Shown here one piece after another: positions 1-5,539 of a stretch of DNA of 5,539 nucleotides. The position numbers were made by a program, and so were the translations under genes. Where the stretch lies: NCBI GenBank assembly GCA_013043085.1, contig JABDOU010000392.1, positions 1 through 5,539 on the forward strand. The letters are read 5' to 3'. Within the stretch, counting starts at the first letter, position 1. The number at the start of each line of letters is the position of its first letter. The notes under the pieces were generated by a model. It was not told the DNA's origin and ran no database searches. It was given only the letters and a program-made list of their open reading frames with translations. Source of the DNA: Acidimicrobiia bacterium (GTDB lineage: Bacteria > Actinomycetota > Acidimicrobiia > Spongiisociales > SHLN01).

Positions 1-914
1 GTCTCTAGCGCCAGCTTTGCGTTCTTGATGCTCGGCAGATCCATGTCGACGACAAACAACACTTGTTCCGATCGTTCGAGTACGGCCAGCAGGCGATCAT
101 CGAGGGCGGGTGCCGTATCGACGACGACATAATCGAACATCCCTTTCATGAGATCAAGAATGTGGGTCAGCGTCGGTGTCGGTACCTCATCTGCGAATGC
201 GGGTTCGAGAGGAGCCGCCATGATCTTCAGGCCACTTGGGTGGTCCGTCAACACCGTTGCGAGGAACGCGGCGTCGAGGCCTTCGCCTTCCTTGGCAGCA
301 TTGACGATCGTTTGCTTGGGATCGACCTGCAGCACGAGCGCGACGTCACCGAACTGGAGATTGGCGTCAACCATGGCAACGGTTCCCGGCTCACTCCATC
401 GCGCCAGTAACGTGGCAACGTTGGTTGCGACGACTGTCTTGCCACTTCCACCCTTGGCGGCCATGACCGTGATCAGTTTTCCGTCGCGCCGGGTGATCCT
501 CTCGGGTGGTGCCGTGGCCGATGGCGTTGCGCTCGCCCTGTGTTTCATCAGGCGCGATGCCTGATCGAGAGCAGACGAAACCGCATCCGGCTTCAAAGGT
601 TCTTCGACGATGTCTCGAAATCCCGTCCGGATCGCACGACGCAAGACGTCGTTGTCAATGTCGACGGGTGCGACGAGCACCATGACCACATCGGGATTGA
701 TGTCATAGGTCTCGATGCTGAGCAAGCCTGGCGAGGTTGCGAACGACGGACCCCAGAAGATCACTTCGACCTCGGAACGGCTCGCGAGATCTACAGCCTC
801 CTGGGCGGAGGTTGTTGCGAAGACGTCTCCCTCAAACAGTTGCTTTGATTCGGCAAGGAAGCCCTCGTCGCCGTCAACGATGGCTACGCCTTCCGAAGCG
901 AATCGATTACTCAA
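1..914 (-). CDS. cpaE: Flp/Tad pilus assembly ATPase CpaE/TadZ, 3' end cut by window edge
   Basis: The first 304 residues are visible and the frame is open to the left edge. Residues about 8-120 resemble a response-regulator receiver fold, with an early acidic D14-G-D16 and a late L-K-P at 107-109. The usual phosphoacceptor Asp is absent: the strand reads VIFWG at 51-55. A MinD/ParA-type ATPase follows. It has a deviant Walker A, KGGSGKT at 154-160 (signature Lys154, catalytic Lys159), a switch I-like VDANLQFGD at 182-190, and a Walker B, YVVVDTAP, at 262-269. CpaE/TadZ proteins are known to localise Tad pilus machinery, often at a pole, and this architecture matches. The start is TTG at 914-912, chosen because AAGGGAG lies 7 bases upstream and the receiver-like fold begins at once. 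It overlaps the cpaB stop by 8 bases, which suggests translational coupling. Other MinD/ParA proteins are less likely given the N-terminal domain and the cpaB neighbour. Confidence 0.9.
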   Translation of the reverse strand, partial: MSNRFASEGVAIVDGDEGFLAESKQLFEGDVFATTSAQEAVDLASRSEVEVIFWGPSFATSPGLLSIETYDINPDVVMVLVAPVDIDNDVLRRAIRTGFRDIVEEPLKPDAVSSALDQASRLMKHRASATPSATAPPERITRRDGKLITVMAAKGGSGKTVVATNVATLLARWSEPGTVAMVDANLQFGDVALVLQVDPKQTIVNAAKEGEGLDAAFLATVLTDHPSGLKIMAAPLEPAFADEVPTPTLTHILDLMKGMFDYVVVDTAPALDDRLLAVLERSEQVLFVVDMDLPSIKNAKLALE

Positions 915-1779
915 AGAGATTCTCCCTTGTGATACCTGTGGTTGCGACCGGTGTGAAATCGTCCGGAACGAGCGTGAAATAGGTGTCGCCGTTGAGGGTG
1001 GCGTACACGAGCCGTTCGGCCTCATCGGCCGTGACGGCCACCGTGACAAGCCCAAATTGGGTGACCGTGCTCAACGGTTGGCCGTTCTGATCGACGCCTG
1101 CCTCGTTGCTGGTCAGAACTACATGATCGGCGTCGTCGTCACCAGTGACGATCTGCTCGCCGACTGCCAGAACTTCGAGGCCCTGGAGAACGAATCGCGT
1201 CTCGAGGCTCTGCTCGGCCGCTTCAACGAGCGCCAGGACTTCTTCACGGGTTGCGTCGACGTCGATGGCGTCGAACTCGATACCTGCGCTGCCGATGTTC
1301 ACGAGAATGTTGATCCGATCTCCTGGTCGAGGAAACCCACCAACAGCGGCTTCGGAAGTGACCTGAAGAGACATTGCTTGCCTACCTCGAGGAATACGTT
1401 CGCTGAGCGGTTCGCTGGCGGTGACATCCGATGCGTCTTCCCACTGAAGCGAGGTCAGAATCTCGTTCGCCGCAATAGGACCAATCGCGATACGGTTTTC
1501 GAGCACAACCCGGAGGTCCGGCTCGGATGCGATGGCAACCGGGTTGTCTCCACCAGGAAGGAAGTCACGATTCTCAGAGCTCTTTACGAAGAGACCGTTT
1601 GCGATGACGTCGTCGCCTGAGATTCCGGCAGGCAGATCTTCTGTCGCGCGGTAAACGTCAACGAGCGTGAACTTGTCCTGTGCTGCTTGATCAACTGAGG
1701 CGAGATACCGCCAGACTGAAAATCCGGCGACCGCCGCAAGCACTATGGCGACGGCCACTACGGCGATGCGCTTTCCCAA
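907..1779 (-). CDS. cpaB: Flp pilus assembly protein CpaB (RcpC), SAF domain
   Basis: This is a complete 290-residue protein. Residues 5-27 form a single hydrophobic membrane segment after a short GKR start, giving an N-in anchor with the rest outside the membrane. Residues about 38-112 are a SAF-like domain, with V-x-V-x-R-A-T-x-D-L-P-A-G near 40-52 and the paired N-R-I-A-I-G-P-I-A-A-N-E around 95-106. Residues about 128-275 match the RcpC/CpaB domain, including IPRGRQAMSLQV at 129-140, the PGDRINILV strand at 152-160, and a late TVAVTADEAERLVYA at 246-260. In characterised Tad systems CpaB/RcpC is an envelope assembly factor, associated with the secretin in diderms. Here no secretin gene follows, so its role in a monoderm wall is less clear. 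The start is TTG, supported by AAGGAG 7 bases upstream and by the membrane segment beginning right after it. It overlaps cpaE by 8 bases. Confidence 0.9.
   Translation of the reverse strand: MGKRIAVVAVAIVLAAVAGFSVWRYLASVDQAAQDKFTLVDVYRATEDLPAGISGDDVIANGLFVKSSENRDFLPGGDNPVAIASEPDLRVVLENRIAIGPIAANEILTSLQWEDASDVTASEPLSERIPRGRQAMSLQVTSEAAVGGFPRPGDRINILVNIGSAGIEFDAIDVDATREEVLALVEAAEQSLETRFVLQGLEVLAVGEQIVTGDDDADHVVLTSNEAGVDQNGQPLSTVTQFGLVTVAVTADEAERLVYATLNGDTYFTLVPDDFTPVATTGITRENLFE
922..928 (-). promoter_or_regulatory. Ribosome binding site of cpaE, inside the cpaB 3' end
   Basis: On the minus strand AAGGGAG lies 7 bases before the TTG at 914-912. It sits within the last codons of cpaB. It decides the choice of a TTG start, since no ATG or GTG with a comparable site lies nearby in that frame. 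Confidence 0.7.
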
Positions 1780-1786
1780 CGTCGAA

Positions 1787-1792
1787 CTCCTT
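1787..1792 (-). promoter_or_regulatory. Ribosome binding site of cpaB
   Basis: The minus strand reads AAGGAG, a near-perfect Shine-Dalgarno, followed by 7 bases and the TTG at 1779-1777. Its strength and spacing fix the non-ATG start of cpaB. Confidence 0.75.
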
Positions 1793-1804
1793 GTTTGACC
1801 TGAA

Positions 1805-1835
1805 CCCGTGTTGCACGGGGGCGGGATCTGCCCGC
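1805..1835 (-). terminator. Two back-to-back hairpins between rpsA and cpaB; possible U-less terminator or leader structure
   Basis: In transcript order the first hairpin pairs GCGGG with CCCGC around a CAGAT loop (1835-1821). One base later the second pairs CCCGTG with CACGGG around a CAA loop (1819-1805). Both are perfect and GC-rich. No T tract follows either one; the sequence runs into TTCAGGTC and then the cpaB ribosome binding site. A weaker CATCG/CGATG pair lies just upstream at 1846-1857. The hairpins could end rpsA transcription, protect its 3' end, or control entry into cpaB. The structure is seen; the function is inferred. Confidence 0.4.
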
Positions 1836-1885
1836 GTTGGAGTTACATCGGACGATGAGTGGTCGAACTAAAAGTCTTTATTGGC

Positions 1886-3622
1886 TTAGTTGCCGATACC
1901 CTTTTCCTTCAGTTCCTGAAGGATGGCCTCTAGCGACGCATCAGCCGTGAAATGAGGAGACCGCTCGGTTGTTTCCTCACTTTCGGACGTGTAGTCCTTA
2001 CTGCGCTCCGGACGCTTCTTCTGCGGTCTGGAAGGCGCCTGCGGTTGAGCTTGCTGCCGGTCCTGCCACTCCGGCATCGCTTGCTTGATGGAAAGCGAAA
2101 TCCGGCGACGTTCGGCGTCGATTTCTGTGATCTTGACCTTGACGGGCTGATCCATGGAGAGTTCGAGTTCCGGGCTCTCGACGTGATGGAGGGCGATTTC
2201 GGAGACGTGGACGAGCCCTTCGACTCCGTCTGTGACGGAAACGAACGCTCCGAACGGAACCGTCTTGGTCACCTTGCCGTCGAGAATCGATCCGACGCCG
2301 TAGGCCTCCGCAAAGGTGGCCCAGGGATCCTCACGCGTCTGTCGAATGGAGAGCGAAATCCGCTCCCGATCGCGATCAACCTCGAGTACCTTGATCTGGA
2401 CCTTGTCGCCCACAGTCACTACCTCAGACGGATGGGTGACGTGTTGCCAGGAAAGCTCGGAAACGTGGACAAGGCCGTCCATACCGCCCAGGTCGACGAA
2501 AGCCCCAAAGTTGACGACCGAAGAAACCACACCTTCACGGATGTCGCCTTCTGCGAGGTCTCCGAGAAATGCATGGCGTTGTTCGGCCTGCTCATCTTCT
2601 AGATAAGCGCGACGCGACAACACGACGTTGTTTCGGTTCTTGTCGAGCTCGATGACTTTCGCCTCGATCTCTTCGCCGACGTATGGCTGCAAATCACGCA
2701 CCCGGCGCAATTCGACAAGAGAGGCCGGGAGGAACCCACGCAGCCCGATGTCAACAATCAACCCACCTTTGACAACTTCGATAACGGGACCCTTGACGGT
2801 CCCCTTCTCGTGCATGATTCCCTCGATGGTGCCCCATGCCCGTTCGTACTGCGCCCGTTTCTTGGAAAGAATCAACCGACCTTCCGCGTCCTCCATTTCG
2901 AGCACCATCGCTTCTACGACGTCACCAATCTTGACCACGTCACCTGGATTGGCGTTATTGCGAATGGATAGCTCGTTGGCAGGGATGACACCTTCGGATT
3001 TGTATCCGATGTCTACCAATGCCTCATCATGGTCGATGCGAACAATCGTGCCTTCGATGAGATCGCCCTCTTTGAATTCCAGAACAGTTTTTTCGATAGC
3101 GGATTCGAAGTCCTCAGGCGACAGATCGTCTGGCAGGTCGTCGAGTCCCGTGTTCATTTTCACAACCGAGATCTCACGAGGTCGTGGCGGCTGTGCCTCT
3201 TCAGCGGTCGCCTCTCCAGCGGTCGCCTCTTCAGCGGTCGCCTCTTCAACATTGCTCACTTCAACGCCGGCACCTTGAGCAGCGACCTCGTCGGTCGGAG
3301 TTGGCATTTCGTTCGCAATCGGGGCGGAAACCTCCATGCTGCTCGACGATCCTCCGGAATAGTCCTCACGCACCGCATCCTCAGTCGAGGGCATTGCTTC
3401 GAGTGGTTCTTGAGACGAAGAAGACGCGCCGGCGTCGGCTTGACCATCGCTCCCGGCCTCGGGAACGATGCCATCTGGCCGTTGCAAGGCCTCTTGATCT
3501 CCGCTCTCGGACTGCTCGGCTGCCTGGTCGGCTTCCGAGCGGTCGGCCTCTGGTGGTGCGGCGGTTTCTCCCATTTCGGAGGGAGCTTCTTCAGTCAGTG
3601 AGTTGGATTCTTCTTCGATCAT
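1886..3622 (-). CDS. rpsA: 30S ribosomal protein S1, four S1 domains, long acidic N-terminal extension
   Basis: This 578-residue protein binds mRNA on the small ribosomal subunit and helps load it during initiation. Four S1 (OB-fold) repeats lie at about 185-255, 273-339, 357-428 and 444-514. Domain 3 carries the classic NFGAFVDLGGMDGLVHVSEL at 371-390, and domain 4 the parallel VPFGAFVSV at 455-463. The block RAQYERAWGTIE at 256-267 and LRGFLPASLVELRRVRDLQP at 294-313 match actinobacterial S1 closely. A basic, Gln/Pro-rich linker (about 521-541) leads to a C-terminal helix near 559-575. Residues 1-150 are acidic, rich in Glu, Ala and Ser, and probably disordered; mycobacterial S1, as I recall it, has only some 35 residues before domain 1. 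The ATG at 3622-3620 has only a weak AAGAA site. An internal ATG at residue 156 lacks a better one, and the coding pattern continues through the extension, so the long form is preferred. Confidence 0.95.
   Translation of the reverse strand: MIEEESNSLTEEAPSEMGETAAPPEADRSEADQAAEQSESGDQEALQRPDGIVPEAGSDGQADAGASSSSQEPLEAMPSTEDAVREDYSGGSSSSMEVSAPIANEMPTPTDEVAAQGAGVEVSNVEEATAEEATAGEATAEEAQPPRPREISVVKMNTGLDDLPDDLSPEDFESAIEKTVLEFKEGDLIEGTIVRIDHDEALVDIGYKSEGVIPANELSIRNNANPGDVVKIGDVVEAMVLEMEDAEGRLILSKKRAQYERAWGTIEGIMHEKGTVKGPVIEVVKGGLIVDIGLRGFLPASLVELRRVRDLQPYVGEEIEAKVIELDKNRNNVVLSRRAYLEDEQAEQRHAFLGDLAEGDIREGVVSSVVNFGAFVDLGGMDGLVHVSELSWQHVTHPSEVVTVGDKVQIKVLEVDRDRERISLSIRQTREDPWATFAEAYGVGSILDGKVTKTVPFGAFVSVTDGVEGLVHVSEIALHHVESPELELSMDQPVKVKITEIDAERRRISLSIKQAMPEWQDRQQAQPQAPSRPQKKRPERSKDYTSESEETTERSPHFTADASLEAILQELKEKGIGN
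3195..3248 (-). repeat. 15-base in-frame tandem repeat, about 3.6 copies, within rpsA
   Basis: On the coding strand the unit GAAGAGGCGACCGCT encodes Glu-Glu-Ala-Thr-Ala. Copies lie at 3247-3233, 3232-3218 and 3217-3203, followed by a partial copy to about 3195. The third copy differs by one base, giving Gly for Glu. The unit is a multiple of three, so gain or loss of copies would keep the S1 frame. It encodes S1 residues 126-143, just ahead of the folded part. Confidence 0.9.
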
Positions 3623-3646
3623 TCGATTCTTATGGGTTGTGTACAG

Positions 3647-3729
3647 GGTCGATCCCGACCGCGATAGGCGTGCTATCGAAGGCAGGAAGTTTGCCAGTAT
3701 GCCAGCGCGTAGAGCCTCCGAAAAGGCTC
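3647..3729 (-). promoter_or_regulatory. Three-hairpin leader upstream of rpsA
   Basis: Three perfect short inverted repeats occur in the rpsA upstream region. In transcript order they are GAGCCT/AGGCTC around TTTCGG (3729-3712), CGATAG/CTATCG around CACGC (3678-3662) and GGTCG/CGACC around GGAT (3660-3647). The last ends 24 bases before the ATG. None is followed by a T run, so they are not ordinary terminators. With the weak ribosome binding site, the layout resembles structured rpsA leaders in gammaproteobacteria that mediate S1 autoregulation. The comparison is analogy only, and stems of 5-6 pairs can arise by chance. Confidence 0.35.
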
Positions 3730-3780
3730 AGGTGCTGGACCTGGAACAAACTGTTAGATGCACCGTCAGATGCAGCAGAA

Positions 3781-3789
3781 ATGGTACCA
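3781..3789 (-). promoter_or_regulatory. Candidate extended -10 promoter element for rpsA
   Basis: The minus strand reads TGGTACCAT: a TGn extension followed by TACCAT, which keeps the key T, A and final T of a sigma-70-type -10. No good -35 hexamer lies 16-18 bases upstream. Transcription from here would give a leader of about 150 bases holding all three hairpins. A second possibility is CATACT near 3702-3697 with a poor -35. Both are weak guesses from sequence alone. Confidence 0.25.
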
Positions 3790-3847
3790 CAAGTCGGCAG
3801 CCCGTCCTACAAAAAGGAAGACTAATCGGCAGCTGCCCCGCATTCGG

Positions 3848-5539
3848 CTAGGACTTGGTGTCGGCTAACGTCCTACCGGTTGCGGTATCGACCCGCAACC
3901 GAACCTTGAGCTCGGCAACGCCCTCCATCACGGTTCGAGTGAGATCCACCGTCCGCGCAACCTCATCGAGAGGAACCTCGAGCACCAGCTCGTCGTGGAT
4001 CTGAAGAAGCTGTCGGCCGGCCAGGCCGAGTTCTCCCAGGCGTTCGTCCAACCGGATCATCGCCATTTTGATGAGGTCCGCAGCGGAACCCTGAATGGGA
4101 GCGTTGAGTGCCATGCGTTCTCCCGTCTGGCGGACTCTGAAGTTGCCAGACGCCAATTCTGGAAGGTAGCGCCGCCGTCCAAATACCGTCGTGGTGTAGC
4201 CGGTTCTCCGGGCCTCGGCGACCACGCCGCTCATGAACGCCTGCACCTTTGGAAATTGAGCAAAATACGTATCGATGTGTGCCTGGGCTTCGTCGCGTTC
4301 GATCTCGAGTCGCGATGCCAATCCGAAAGCCTCCATACCATATAGCAGGCCGAAGTTGACAACCTTGGCCCGCCTTCGCATGTCGGCATCTACCTCCTCG
4401 ATCGCGATGTCGTTGACCCGCGCGGCGGTGGCTGCATGAATGTCCTGGTCATTGTTGAAGGCATCGAGAAGACCGGGATCCTCCGTCAGATGAGCGAGGA
4501 TCCTGAGCTCTATCTGTGAATAGTCGGCGACGACGAAGGTTGAGCCCTCCTCGGCGACAAACGCCTTGCGGATCGTCCGGCCTTCTTCGGATCTGATCGG
4601 AATGTTCTGGAGGTTTGGCCGCTCGGACGAAAGCCGACCCGTCGCGGCTGCCGTTTGGTTGAACACCGCGTGCACCCGGCCGTCTTTCGCAATCAGAGGT
4701 AGGAAACCGTCTACATAGGTTGAGCGAAGCTTCTCCAACTGACGATACTCGAGGAGAGCCTTGACCACCGCGTGGTCGAGTTTGGCAAGCACAGACGCAT
4801 CCGTGCTTGGCTGGCCCTTGGGCGTCTTCTTGAGTATCGGAAGTTCAAGATCCTCAAAAAGGACCTTCTTTAGTTGCAGGGTGCTGTTGATATTGAAAAC
4901 CTGGCCGGCTTCTTCATGGATTTGAGCCTCGAGTGCCAATAGCCGGCTTCTCAGCTCCTCACCGAGCGTCTCCAGATATGCCCGGTCTATTCCTATCCCT
5001 GCGTTCTCCATGCGCGCCAGCACCACGACGAGTGGGAACTCGATGTCATCGAGGAGCGACAATGCACCTCGCGCCGAAGCCTGTTCGGTGAGAAGATCGA
5101 CCAGACGAGAAACCGCTACGACCCGCCTGCCGAGTCCGTCGAGATCCGGGCCCTCGAAATCAAGCGTGCCCTGGGAATTGTCGCCTCCGGCATCGTCGAG
5201 CGAATCGACCTCGATCTGCGCTACCTCCAAAGCCAGGTCCGGAAGGTCGTACGAAGCGCGTGCCGGATTGATCACGTATGCCGCCAGGAGAGTGTCGAAG
5301 ACCACCATCGGGGCGGGTAGATGTGCGTCCAAGAACGCCTTGACGATGGGCTTTGCGTTGTGAGCGACGATGCCGCGATCCGCCGCCAGGGTGGCAACAT
5401 CCTTCAAGAGATCCAGGCCTACGAGGCCTGCGCTGGTCTCATCAATGAACACGACGACGCCCGCCACCTCATCCTGCTGCCAGTAGGGCTCAACGACCAG
5501 AGGTCCGGAATCCGGCAACTCGCCCAGGTCACGCAGGGG
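3848..5539 (-). CDS. polA: DNA polymerase I, 5' end beyond window edge
   Basis: The last 563 residues are visible and the frame is open to the right edge (PLRDLGEL at the border), so the 5' nuclease domain lies outside. The enzyme fills gaps in repair and in lagging-strand maturation. Visible residues about 1-155 form the 3'-5' exonuclease-like domain. At the exo II site the family's NLKYD appears as NAKPI, and the exo III Y/D pattern is not evident, so proofreading is probably lost, as in mycobacteria. The polymerase domain is intact: TGRLSSERPNLQNIP at 300-314, motif A VADYSQIELR at 337-346 (Asp339), O-helix RRAKVVNFGLLYG at 389-401 (Lys392, Phe396), and motif C QIHDELVLEVP at 513-523 (His515, Asp516). 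The C-terminus (LRVDTATGRTLADTKS) departs from the usual V-G-x-G-x-x-W ending. rpsA follows after 225 bases. Confidence 0.97.
   Translation of the reverse strand, partial: PLRDLGELPDSGPLVVEPYWQQDEVAGVVVFIDETSAGLVGLDLLKDVATLAADRGIVAHNAKPIVKAFLDAHLPAPMVVFDTLLAAYVINPARASYDLPDLALEVAQIEVDSLDDAGGDNSQGTLDFEGPDLDGLGRRVVAVSRLVDLLTEQASARGALSLLDDIEFPLVVVLARMENAGIGIDRAYLETLGEELRSRLLALEAQIHEEAGQVFNINSTLQLKKVLFEDLELPILKKTPKGQPSTDASVLAKLDHAVVKALLEYRQLEKLRSTYVDGFLPLIAKDGRVHAVFNQTAAATGRLSSERPNLQNIPIRSEEGRTIRKAFVAEEGSTFVVADYSQIELRILAHLTEDPGLLDAFNNDQDIHAATAARVNDIAIEEVDADMRRRAKVVNFGLLYGMEAFGLASRLEIERDEAQAHIDTYFAQFPKVQAFMSGVVAEARRTGYTTTVFGRRRYLPELASGNFRVRQTGERMALNAPIQGSAADLIKMAMIRLDERLGELGLAGRQLLQIHDELVLEVPLDEVARTVDLTRTVMEGVAELKVRLRVDTATGRTLADTKS

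Noticed and set aside
715..1620. A 301-codon open frame on the plus strand
   Set aside because: It lies antisense to cpaB and cpaE, both clearly real by domain content. The predicted protein has no recognisable motifs; it is an antisense shadow of GC-biased codons.
1840..1880. Possible cpaB promoter (TTCGAC and TAACTC with a 16-base spacer)
   Set aside because: Both hexamers match poorly, and TAACTC lacks the terminal T of a -10. Chance-level match.
3194..3248. Tandem repeat as a CRISPR or mobile-element signature
   Set aside because: There are no spacers between the units. The array is in frame inside rpsA and encodes a simple pentapeptide repeat.
1952..3601. Several plus-strand open frames of about 100-216 codons opposite rpsA
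   Set aside because: All are antisense to the S1 gene, low in complexity (Ser/Arg/Leu-rich) and without motifs, so they are shadows.
3800..3840. Possible intrinsic terminator for polA: palindrome GGCAGCTGCC followed by a T-rich run
   Set aside because: The palindrome has no loop, so a real stem would be about 3 pairs, and the T run lies more than ten bases further on. Too weak to call.
3603..3851. An 82-codon plus-strand open frame spanning the polA-rpsA gap
   Set aside because: No motif and no convincing ribosome binding site. It runs against the direction of both flanking genes and begins inside rpsA.

Overview
The window is a stretch of chromosome with all genes on the minus strand, so they read from right to left. 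It is moderately GC-rich. Protein S1 has four S1 domains and closely matches my memory of the actinobacterial S1 block. The DNA polymerase I has a degenerate proofreading domain, as in mycobacteria. The Flp/Tad genes pass from cpaB straight to cpaE with no secretin gene between them. Together these point to a monoderm actinobacterium, possibly Acidimicrobiia. That placement is inference, not a database match.

Layout in transcription order: (1) the 3' two-thirds of polA (3848-5539), whose 5' end lies beyond the right edge; (2) a 225-base gap (3623-3847) with a weak candidate promoter and three small hairpins ahead of rpsA; (3) rpsA (1886-3622), with an unusually long acidic N-terminal extension that contains a 15-base in-frame tandem repeat; (4) a 106-base gap (1780-1885) with two back-to-back GC-rich hairpins and then a strong ribosome binding site; (5) cpaB (907-1779), a membrane-anchored SAF-domain Flp pilus assembly protein; (6) cpaE/tadZ (1-914), a pseudo-receiver plus MinD/ParA-like ATPase that runs off the left edge.

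polA and rpsA are core replication and translation genes that commonly lie side by side in actinobacteria. cpaB and cpaE belong to a Tad (tight adherence / Flp type IVc) pilus locus that should continue left with the cpaF ATPase and the tadB/tadC platform genes. cpaB and cpaE overlap by 8 bases. Both start with TTG preceded by a good Shine-Dalgarno at identical spacing, so they look like one translationally coupled unit. I saw no RNA genes, CRISPR arrays or insertion sequences. No wholly new system is evident. The most noteworthy points are the S1 extension and its repeat, the structured rpsA leader, and the pilus genes directly behind rpsA.
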